DNA of 64,000 nucleotides, taken from Mercurialis annua. Lineage: Eukaryota; Streptophyta; Magnoliopsida; Malpighiales; Euphorbiaceae. The position numbers and the translations under genes are program-made. Every line of letters begins with the position of its first letter. The stretch's first letter is position 1. The DNA lies in NCBI RefSeq assembly GCF_937616625.2, contig NC_065574.1:5704001-5768000 (forward strand), in the 5' to 3' direction. The notes below the pieces were generated by a model. It was not told where the DNA came from. It searched no databases and was given only the letters and a program-made list of their open reading frames with translations. Shown one piece after another: positions 34,943 through 46,700 of this stretch.

Positions 34943-35280
34943 GGCTGAATACATAGTTTGACCCCTGAACTTGTACCCATTTACCTATCAAACCCCTAAA
35001 CATAACGTCTCTCCTATCGAACCTCTGAACTTGTCAAATAATCCGATTTGACCCCTGAACTTGATAAAAACGTAAACATTGAACCCCTCCGTACACAATT
35101 TCTTCTAGAATGTTTCAAGTGACATGTGGCACGGAGGGGTTCAATATTTACGTATTTATCAAATTTAGGGGTTAAATCGGATTATTTAACAAGTTCAGAG
35201 GTTCGATAGGTGAGACGTTAAGTTTAGAGGTTAGATGGGTAAAAGGGTACAAGTTCAGGGGTCAAACTATGTATTAAGCC
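34943..35280. mobile_element. MITE with long terminal inverted repeats
   Basis: The arms GGCTGAATACATAGTTTGAC and GTCAAACTATGTATTAAGCC are inverted copies. Complementarity extends far inward through CCCCTGAACTTGTACCC and its complement. The direct repeat TATAAA flanks it (34937-34942 and 35281-35286). Length is 338 bp with no ORF. The superfamily is unclear from the 6-bp duplication. Confidence 0.78.
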
Positions 35281-36357
35281 TATAAAAATCACACTCCAAC
35301 CCATATTAATACACAAATTTATTTTTGTGTTTATAAATAGGAAAGTCTTGAGATACTTTTACACACAAACCTATCTTAAATTAATGGGTTATAATCATTT
35401 ATGAACCCTGATCTTTAACCTACCTTATAATAAATCTTTTAAACTTGAAAAATGAATAATGAACCTTGAGTTATGTAGCGGTGCGTTCACCATGGCCTTT
35501 CCGTTCAAAAAATATGTTAACTCTGTCATTTATGATAAGCTGTCATTACAAAGATAATTATGACGGCGTCACGTCAACTGACATCTCACCAAAAACCTTA
35601 AATACCCAAAATATCTTAAAATTCAATTAAAAAATAAAAAAAAATCAAACACAACCCAATCAAATCCAACCAAACCACTCAACCCCTAAACAAGTGACAC
35701 GACACGATTAAATATTAAGATAAACGAATAACACGATTATATGACTAAAACGGCACGACTAACACGACCCACTTAACATTTAAAAATATTTAAACAATAT
35801 AACTATAATTTTAACCTCAGATTTATTCATTAATTAATAATCTAGTTATAAAAAATTTAACATTATTTATTTTATTTATAAATTAATATGATTAATTTAA
35901 TAATTTTATTTTTTATTTTATGAAATTATAACTATTTTATTTCTATATTATTATAAATAATATAATTTATAAATAAATTTGGCGGGTAGAATGGATTCAC
36001 GAGTTAACCTGTGACACAATCCATCAATGTACACCGCAACTTCTGAGGAGAGAAATTCGTTGACCACCAAGCAAGCAAAAAGGATGAAAAATATTTTTTT
36101 TTACTATTTATATATTTTTATTATGTTAATTTAGATACCTAATTTTTTTAAATATATAATATGTGAAAATAAAAAGATGACATGGGATAACATATCGAAT
36201 TACATATCAAAAATGAGTCAACCATGAAAATCATTCAAATAAGTATCTCCAAAATATGATATTTATACTATATTCTTGAAATTCATATTCAAAATTAAGT
36301 TTTTTTGTGTATTTTGATTATTAAATTTACTAAATTGGAGGTTGGAATATTTTCCTT

Positions 36358-36515
36358 TTTAAAATTTATTAAATTTCATTAAATCGAATCTGAAACAATT
36401 ATATTTGTAAAAAATTCAAAAATTAAACCCGATACTCTGACATGAAACAAAGTATTTACACTAACATACGTTGTCTGATTCACAGATCTATTTACGAAAA
36501 TAAAAATTAAATTAT
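36358..36515 (-). mobile_element. Degenerate non-LTR retroposon 3' end
   Basis: Related to the sequence at 10868-11036 over its whole length (shared CATTAAATCGAAT, GACATGRAACA and GATTCRCAGATCT words) but without a clean poly(A) tract. Confidence 0.45.
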
Positions 36516-37463
36516 CTACTGTATTTCGCCAATTAAGTGCAATTCTCGATCAAACTTTTTCAACGCCTGTTAACTGACTTATGATATCAAAAACTGCAAT
36601 CATAACATTTGATTCAACCACCCCGACAAACCCTTTTAAAAAAGGACAACAAAAAAAAAACAACAAAAAAAAATTAATGTAAGCCAAAAACGATTCCATT
36701 TTTATTGTTGAAAAGTCATCAATCTATCTTCAATTTTTCATTTGCGATAAATTAAATTTGATACGCATTTTGTCGGTAAATTTAATTCATTCAGAATAAA
36801 AAAAAGTTGGCTATTTATTAAATATTAAACAATATATAATAAGAGATGACTACCGCCATAATTAAATCATCAAAATAATAATAAACAAACTATAGGCGGT
36901 TAGAATTTTTCAGAAAGCAAAATGGTGAGAGAGAAAGATGTTTATTTGAAGGATGAAATATATAAATATTCCACTTTAGGATTTTGAAAAGTACTAGACT
37001 TGATGAATTGTTTTTTTCCCCTTAAATTGATCTTATTATTTTATTATCATTGAATGTATTTCATTTACCTAAGGTGTAGTCAACTTTTATATGACGTAGT
37101 ACTAATTATAATTGAAAAGACTTTATCTTGTCATTTTTATTTGCATCTGATCGTTCATAATATGATCCATACAGAGATACCAAAATGTATGAGTAGTTAG
37201 ACTTAGAGAATTTTTAATTTAAAAAATATAGGGGTTCATAAATTCGACTTTAGTTCATATAGCTATCATCACTATATATCTATTGTATTGTAGATAGCAC
37301 GAAACTTCTTGGTTAACTTAATTGTTTAAATTTTAAGATTATCAACAGGTCCATGCAAATGTCACATACTAATATTCTTCTATATATATAAATATATTGA
37401 GAGTTCAACTTTTATTCATAAGAACCCTAACCCTTAATATCCATCCAAGAAAATTAAGATTAG

Positions 37464-40400
37464 ATGGGGAAGAACAGCTTCAAAGTTGAATTCTACTTAA
37501 TTTTCTTTCTTTCTTTGATAATATTGCTTGTAGAAGGCAGTAGTTCAGGGACTAAATTGATCAATATTGGTGCAGTTGTGGATTTAGAAGCAATTCAAGG
37601 AAAAAGCTGGGATGATAGGGTTGGCAAATCAGGGTTGAGCTGCATTAATATGTCCCTCTCAGACTTTACTCACACTCATCCTCAATTCCCAGCTGATATT
37701 GTTTTCCACACCACAGTCATCCCTAGAAATAGTACTGTTTTAGCAGCTACAGCAGGTTCTTTTTTCTCTTCTCGCTCTCGCTCTCAATTTTTTTATCGTG
37801 GAATCAGGATTTTCTTTTCAGTCCCGGCTATATTTTTTATTTATCTATATTTTTTCGGCAGTTCAGACATAATCTTCATCTAACTTCAAATTTAAGATAT
37901 TAAACTCTCTGATTGCTAAGATATCACAAATCACAAAAAAAATTCTAAGTTAATTTTCGTTAGAAAAAAGTCACCCGGTTATGGTTTTATTACGATGGGA
38001 AGTCACTGTTTTCAAAAAAGTGCTTAAAACGCAGCGGTTTTGTTTGTGGCAATGTCAAAAATTACAAAATAACGTATAAATCGGTATTTTTTTTAATAAA
38101 AAATATAACTCAGTTTCCTTTTTATAACTCATGATAAACTCAATGACCTTTTGTTACGACAGTGACCTTTAGTTGTAATAAGAGCAAATTATATTGAGGA
38201 CGTCTCTGGGGTATAATATAATTAACAGTTTGGTATTTCTTGTTTCAAAAGTTTATTTTATTGGTCCTTCATTTATAGTTCTGTTAATTAAAAGACCCTT
38301 CCGTTAATTTTAGTGACTAAATTGTTTAATGGAACTAAAACTGAGTTAGGTACCAAATTGATTAAAAGTGAGGTAACAAATCATTTAGTAAAATTAAAAG
38401 TCAGGGATCAAACCGTTCACGATATTAAAGATGGAGTACCAAATCGTTTGAAAGTAAATGTCGAAATTAACGGAGGGGTCTAATTGTTAACGGTATTGAA
38501 ACTGAGTGCCCATTAAGTAGACTTTTGAAACAATGAGTATCAAACTGTTTATTATAATATACCTCAGAGACCTCAAAATAATTTGCTCTTGTAAAATTAC
38601 AGCTAATTTTTCTTTTTTATTTAACAAAAATTAATTCAATATTCTTTTTATAATTTACAAATAATACAGTAATTCAAGGAATTTAATATCCTCAAATTTA
38701 TTACTACCTCTATTTTTAAAAGATTCAATTTCAACCAAGTTTAGAGTTTATTCTAGTCTAAGCCATGTTTGGTTCATGGAATACAATAGCATGGAATAGA
38801 ATAGCTATTCCATAAGGAAATGGAATAGTCATTCTTTAGTTTTTGAGAGGAGTGTTTATTCCACAAAATCATGAAATAACAATTCTTTGGAATACCTATT
38901 CTATGAATCAAAGCAAAGAATTGTCATTTTATACGGAATAGCTATTCCATTCCGCACCTATTTCATGAAACAAACATGGCCTAAGGGTAATTCCGCCCCT
39001 AGACGTATGTGCTTGTTTTCCGATCACAATTGTGGATACCGATCCGAAAAAGAAGAAGTTCAAATAGTGTTTATTGTAGCTGTTTGCGAAAGTAGGAGTT
39101 ATAATATTTTTAATTTAGATTATTATCAGAAAGTATGATCGTTTTTTGTTTTTGTATTTCTTTTTCAGTTTATTCGATATATAACCAAATAATTTTCAAA
39201 GTTTGAAAGCTTATTTTTTTCCTCATTATTAAGCTTTCATTAATTTTTTTTATCTTAATCGTCTAAATGATTTAATTATTCCTATTTAGAGTTGAAAAGG
39301 TCACATAATAAATAGCTAACTTTTTAAGAATTTAAATTTTATTAAAACCATATATATTTTTAATCACTTAAACTTCAACTATATTCATTTATAATTTAGA
39401 TTAATTTTTAATAAAAGATCAAATAAATAATACAAAAAAATTAAAATAATAGTCGCTATTAAAATAAAAAAATTTATATAACCATCGTTTGCTTAAAAAA
39501 TCAATCAACAATCAAGCTATAAATTTTACAAACGTAGGGCTGATATATAAGTGGCTTCTGAACTACATGAATAGACAATATTTTAATGGAGTTTTCTCAA
39601 GGAGTTTCAAATATATGAGTTTACAATACCAGTTCCATCCTTCTCATAAGTTTTCAATTTGTAATAATTATTTATTCTAAAAGTTGTTATTACTTGAGTC
39701 TTCTCATGATTTTCGAATTTATATGAATTTCTATTGATTTCATAAGTTGTAAATTTGTATAAATTACTTTTGTAAATTTTTATAATGTTTTTGGATTAGG
39801 GTTCCCTAAAATTCAAATTTAAGAGAGTTAAATTCACGATTTATACCATATATTGTAAAATGAATAATGTCAATTAATTTAATCAAAAATATATATTTTT
39901 AATCTATACCATCCATTTATAATGAATAGTGTAAATTTAATAAAGACCCTTTAAATTCATATTTGAGAGAATTCTAGTCTAATTTTTTTTTGAGAGAATT
40001 AGCTAATTACCTAGATTAGAAAAATATTAGCATTTAGTAACCCTAAAATTCTAACTTGATTTACATACCCCACGCGTGTCAACCATTTATTTTTTTACCC
40101 TGCTCTTTATTTTTTATACTCCATTTATACCTAACACACTTTATTCAAAGTTTCTTCTTTTTCTTCTTCTTCTTCTTCTTCTTCTTCTCTTCTCAGCTCA
40201 TTTAAAGAGAAAAAAAAACAACAAATCAACAATTCAATTTAAAATCTTCAGCTCATAACAATTCAACAAATTGATTTCTCTAATTCTATCATTACTTTTT
40301 AAAAATTTATTGTGACTTTAAAATTTAATTTCGATCCGCTCGAATTTTTAATTCCTAATCAAATAGCTTCAAATTTCACTTCGAATTCAAATCTAACGAT

Positions 40401-43400
40401 CATAACTTTCTTAAAAAACAAAGAAAACTGTAAATTATTAATTTATTTGTTCTTATTAAAAATCTATTAAAAAAGGTTTCAAACGGTTTCAAGTACAGTT
40501 TCAATTACGGTTTCAAACCGTTTACAAAGGTTTCAAACAGTCTAAAACAGTTTCTAAAAAACACTTTTAAACAGTCCAAAAAATAACAGTTTCAAACAGT
40601 TTCAAAAAACAGTTTCGAACCGTATAAAACAGTTTCGAACCGTATAAAACAGTTTCAAACCGTTTACAAAGGTCTCAAACTGGATAAAACAGATTCTAAA
40701 AAATACTTTTCAATAGTTTATAAAATAACAATTTCAAATAGTATCAAACAGTTTCAAACCGTTTACATAAAAAATAACAGTTTCAAAAAAACAGTTTCAA
40801 ACCGTTTACAAAGGTTTCAAACAGTATAAAACAGTTGCAGACCGTTTCCAAAGATCTCAAGCAGTCTAAAACAGTTTCTAAAAAACATTTTCAAACAGTT
40901 TAAAAAATAACAGTTTCAAACAGTATAAAACAGTTTCAAACCGTTTACAAAGGTTTCAAACAGTATAAAACAGTTTCGAGAAAACAGTTTCAAACGATTT
41001 CTAAAATTAATTTAAAACATTTGAAAACCAGGTCAAAATATCATTAATGAAGAACATTACGATTTTTTCAAAAAAAGTTGTAAAAAATACCAAAAAACGA
41101 TGCTAAAATAATTTAAAACAACATAAAAAGAAAAAAGTAGAAGAAGAAGAAGAAGAAGAACTTTCTCATCTATCACCATCATATTATCTCTTAAACTCTT
41201 TTTTTATTCAAATTTCTTTGTCTTGGAGTTCATTTGTATAATATGGAAAATAGAAAGAGCATATTTAAGAAAAACGAAGAAAAAAAAAAGTTGCAGAGGA
41301 AAGAAGAAGAAGAAGAAGAAGAAGAAGAAGAAGAAGAAAAAGAAGAAGAAGAGAGAGAAAAAAAAAGTGAGAGAAAAAAAAATGAGAAGGAAGAAAGAGA
41401 GAAAAGGAGAGAGAAAAGAAAAAAACGAAAAAAAAAGAAGAAAGAGGAAAGAGAAAAAGGAGAGAGAAAAAAAAGGAAAATAAGATATGCATGTGTTTAA
41501 AAGAAGGAGAGTAAAAATACAAATAAGTTATTTTGCTAATTGAGGTACAACTAAAAATAATAGAAAAATAGAGTAAAAAAGTAAATTTTTGAAATTGAGG
41601 TATTTAGAACAAATAAGTTAAAAAAAGGAGTGTTTTGTGCAAATTCCTCTTTTTTTTTATTATGTGAGTTATTATCACTGGAGCAGTCTTTTAAATCATT
41701 AAGTCATTGAGCATGCTCTCGAGTCTTAAATTTGTATACACCATATAGTAGTACTTGCTATTTTTTTATTTTTTATTTTAATTTAAATTAGGAATGTTAG
41801 TAATAATATAAAAATTATGGTTTAAGCGTACAAAATCAAGTTATTAGGTTGTGGGTTTAAATCCTTCCACAAATGTTCTTCCTCTTCAGTTATAATTTTT
41901 TTATATAATTATAAATAATCGATTTTAAACAGTAACAAAAAATCTTACCAACGAGTTATAGTTTAAATGATATAAGTGTTGTACAACAATTTGTCAAAAT
42001 TGTGGATTCAATTCCTTCCACAAACACTTTATCTTTTCGATTATAAAATAAAATAAAAAAATCTTAAAAATAGTTTCACGCTACTGGATGAGTCTATAAC
42101 TAGTTAAATATAATCTAATATATTTATATATGAAGAATGAGACATGCTATTAAAATCATAGTCAATGAAATTTCTTATGCATTTCGCAGTTTGCTTTTTT
42201 TTTTTTCTAAAAGTGTGAAAGTTGTACTTTAGTATTCAAAATAAAAAAAATTAAATTTGTACTTTTGTATTTTAATATTAAATATAAAGACTCCAATTAA
42301 CAATAGTTCAAATGATATTGAGCAGCAAACTATTAGGCCGCGATCTTAAATCTTCCACAAGTATACTTTTTTTTATCAATTATTAAAAATAAAATAAAAA
42401 TAAAATTATATTATGTTGATAAACTAATTTATTATTTAATTTAATATATTAAGCACTTAATTATTTTAAGTTAATTTGATAAATTAAGAAGTTCAACTTA
42501 ACTTATTGAATTAAGTTGATAGGCGCCACTTAAAATAATAAATTAAAAATTATTAAATTATTAAATACTAATTTTATCATTAAATAAATTTTATGCTCTT
42601 ATTACTTCCAATTATTACTCATCAATGATATTTTATCTCATATATATTAAATTTTTTATATTTTTATTATACAAATCAACACTTAAAATTGCCAACTACT
42701 CTATTTTTCATTAAAAATATTATTTTTTTTGTTTTTTATAGTATATATGTCATTTATTTAATAATTTCGTTCTTGTAATGTTATTTGGACTTCTGTTTTA
42801 TAACACACAATATTGATTATCAGATTTAAGCGGTTTTTCATTATTTTAAAAATTGATATTTGATTTTAAGGACTAAGTTTGAAGGTTAAGGGGAGCATCA
42901 TTATAATTTTTAAGGACTAATTATCAACATATGCAACATAAATTTATGACTTTTTATATATACAATATATAAAATATTTTTCAAATATTTTTTATTTATA
43001 TTTTAATCTTTAAGGACTAATTATCAACATATGCAACATAAATTTATGACTTTTTATATGTACAATATATAAAATATTTTTCAAATTTTTTTTATTTATA
43101 TTTCAATTTTTTTAATAATATATAATTTATATAATTATTTATTTTTAAAATAATTAATGTTCAAAAGTTTAATTTATAAATATAATAATTTTAATAATTT
43201 TCAGTAATTATAGACTTGCAATTATCAAACAGACTTATTCAATTCAGCAATTAAAAAGTCAACAATTATTATTTTCAACACTTAGTTTTCAGTTTTATCA
43301 AACGTCATCTTAGTCTCGTCGATAAATAATGAATTTTATAATCAAGTGCAATATTATTTGTCAGTTTTTTTTTAATATATACAACGAATTGGAGAGTTCA

Positions 43401-43758
43401 TATATTAAACTGAGATATTTTGCATCTATTGTTATCTATGAACATTGGAAAAGAATATATATAAGGAAGATGTGTTGTTCAGTAGACTTCTTGATATATA
43501 TTTAAATCTACTCTTGTTTTATAATGTATAATTTTAAATCGTGGCAAGAGTCATACGACACACACACATATATTGTTCCATTTTTATGCATGATGAAGCT
43601 ATAGAATTATCTTGATAGATATTGTTAATAATTTATAAATAATTAGGCAATAGGAAAGGAAAACAAATATTTGATATATTTATATATACATATAAATAGA
43701 TATTAATAATTAATTATATACAGTATATATGGTATTGATATATTCAAAATTAAATAGT

Positions 43759-43790
<32 letters not shown>

Positions 43791-46700
43791 GTACGTATTT
43801 TAATTCTTTTTAAAGGATTGCAAACGGAACCGTCAGTTTGGAACCGGAACCGCCAATTCCGGTACTAAGAAAGTTAGAACCGGCACGAAATAATCTTCGA
43901 GGTCGGATTTGACCAGGTGCTGATATCTGTCTTTTTTTTCTTTCGAAACTACAGCTACGGAGTTGATAAAAGAGAAGAAAGTTGAAGCATTGTTCCTCGG
44001 ACCAGCAACACCAGCTCAGACAAATTTCATCGTTGAACTTGGACAAAAAGCTCAAGTGCCTATAATTTCTTTCTCAGAAACCAGTTTTTCTCTTCACCAA
44101 TATTCCAAACCAAATCCCTATTATTTCAAATCTACAATACGCAGCGACCCTAATCAAGCCAAAGCCATAACCAAGTTAATTAAAGGTTTCGGAGTCACAG
44201 AAGCTGTGCCCATCTACGTTGACGACGAATACGGACAGGGAGTCATTCCTCATTTTACCGAAGCTTTCCGATCCGAAGATATTCATGTTCCGTGCTGGAT
44301 TCCAGTTTCTCCATCAGCAACTAACGATCAAATTTTTAAATCGCTCGAGAAGTTGAAAAATTTGCCGCCTAGGGTTTTTGTTGTGCACATGTTTCCGGAT
44401 CTTGGCTTTCGGTTTTTTGCAGTAGCAAGAGAGTTAGGATTGATGAAGGAAGAATATGTCTGGATAGTGACCGATTTGATGGCTGATTTCTTGGTTTCGT
44501 CGGAATCTTCAGTCATGGAAGGTGTATTTGGTGTTAAACCCTATGTTCCTGAAACAAAAATGTTTAAAAATTTTGAACTCCGATGGAAAATGAAGCTTTA
44601 TTCTGACTTGGTGGATGCACCGATGAATATATACGGACAATTAGCATACGATGCTGCAACGGCTTTGGCAAAGGCATTTGAGAAATTATTAGCGGATGAA
44701 TCGGAAATCTATTGTTTCGGGGACGCAAATTGTAATGCGTCCGAGTCGGCACAAAATGGTCCGGCACTTATTCGAGCCTTAGGTGATACGAGTTTCGAAG
44801 GCCTGACCGGCGATTTTCATATATCTAATCGGACATCGGAACTTCAGTTAGTTAAAGTGGATTCCGACGGTGTAGTAAAAGGAGTCGGATGTTGGACGAC
44901 CGAAGAAGGGCATAATTCGAGTTGTGCTCCGACGAACTGGGGACTTCAAAAGGTGGCAAGAATGAGAGTGGCGGTACCGGAAAAACAAGGGTTCAGACAA
45001 TTTGTGAATGTAACAAAAATACCTAACACGGACAATTACAGCAGCACCCCAACAGGATACTGCATTAGTCTTTTCAAAACTTTGATTCAATCAGTTCCTC
45101 ACAGTGGCGAACCTGAGTACAGCATGTTCAGCGGAAGCTATGATGAGTTGGTCGATTTAGTGCATCAAGGGGTATATCAAGCATTAAATTGAGAACTAAT
45201 ATTATAATTTTTTTTTTCAATTTATTAACGATTTTCAAAATATGTCATATTTGGATACCATCATTTGTTTTTCCGAAATCAATGCGTCATAGTCCGGTGT
45301 AATTTGCTGAGGTGATAGTCAAAAAAATAACTTCCACGGCCGCCAATTACACCATATATAAAACGAGTGTCAACTCAGAAAATTACACCTCCTATATCAT
45401 TTTGACAAAATGAAACTTGGAGTAATACTTTTCTTTGTTAGAACAAAGATTTGTGCTGAACTTTTAAGTTTCTAAAATGTTTTCAAAAGAAGAACGTTAA
45501 TCAAATGAAGTGTCTATACTATTTAGTCGATAAATAAGGAAAATTGTTTACTCCGGTATTGCTAGAATAATTGCCTTTTACTTTTACTCTGATGTTGCGT
45601 ATGATATCAAGAAAAACTCTTTCATATTCTAATCAATGACATTTTGATTGAGCAGAAATTTGACGCGGCCGTGGGGGACGTAACGCTTACGGGCGACAGG
45701 TCGAAATTAATAGACTTCACTCTGCCATATATGAACTCCGGCGTATATCTGATACTGCCGGTGAGAGAAAATTTGGTGGATACGGCATGGGAGTTCACCA
45801 AACCCTTGACCGGTCGACTTTGGCTGGCCACGTTTTGTTTCTTTATTTTCATTGCGTTCGTGGTTTGGGTTCTTGAACATAGAATCAATGAAGATTTTCA
45901 AGGTCCTCCTTCACGTCAAATTGGCACCAGCTTTTGGTTTTCCTTCTCCACCATTGTTTTCTCTCAACGTAAGTTTTTCTTTTCCTTTTTTTTTTTTTTT
46001 TCAAAGATGGCAATCCATTTTTTAGAGTTTTAATGGTTAGTTTTTTTAGTTATCGAAGCGTGATTTCATAATCTCTTGATGCATTTAAAATTGCCTTAAC
46101 TATCTAAACTAGGCTCATATTGGCTTTCTTTTCCTTCTTCATTTCTTTTTCTCAGGTGTTTTTTCATGGTTATGGTTAAAAGTACTAATACTATATGGTG
46201 AGTTCAATTTAAATTTTAAACTAACACTTTCAAAAACGTCTGCTTTCGTATTTATTTTATCAATTGTAGTTGTTTTTAAAATTAGCTTACGTCAGCAATA
46301 TCAATGCTTAGTCAATACATTTTAATCACAAATGCTGGCATATAATTCAAAAATCAAACTAAACTTTTAGTCATTTAAAATTTGGCTTTTTTTATTTTTA
46401 GTAGAAGCCAGAAAAGAAACAATTTTAAATTTCAAAATGAACATAAAAGATAAATTTATATTGTACTAAGGTGAAATATTGTTATAACTAAATTAATGGT
46501 GCAAAATTGTATAAATTTACACCAAAATTGTTAAAAGAAGATAGATTGCACATTTTTAAAAGCTTTAGATAGAATTATAGAAGGGTTAAATATTTTTTAG
46601 GTCACCGAACTCTAGTGTTTTTACAAAATGGTTACCAAATAATAAAAAGTTATAAAATGATTACCGTGCTATAGTACTTTTACAAAATGGTTACTGGATT

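Larger units (their letters stand above)
34661..37463. other. Spacer between CITRX and GLR C
   Basis: Contains a MITE (34943-35280, listed), AT-rich sequence with ACGA-type repeats (35690-36010), a retroposon 3' end (36358-36515, listed) and the GLR C upstream region with a TATA-rich stretch at 37381-37397. No other gene seen. Confidence 0.4.

Noticed and set aside
38887..39138. 83-codon ORF
   Set aside because: Its first third is the right arm of a Tourist-like MITE; the remainder has no recognisable feature.
40470..41012. Possible CRISPR-like array
   Set aside because: Units are short, variable and directly abutting with no unique spacers, and the genome is a plant. It is a minisatellite.
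41223..41522. Lys/Glu-rich ORFs on plus and Phe/Leu/Ser-rich ORF on minus
   Set aside because: They come from a polypurine tract and GAA microsatellite. There is no start context, domain or splice partner.
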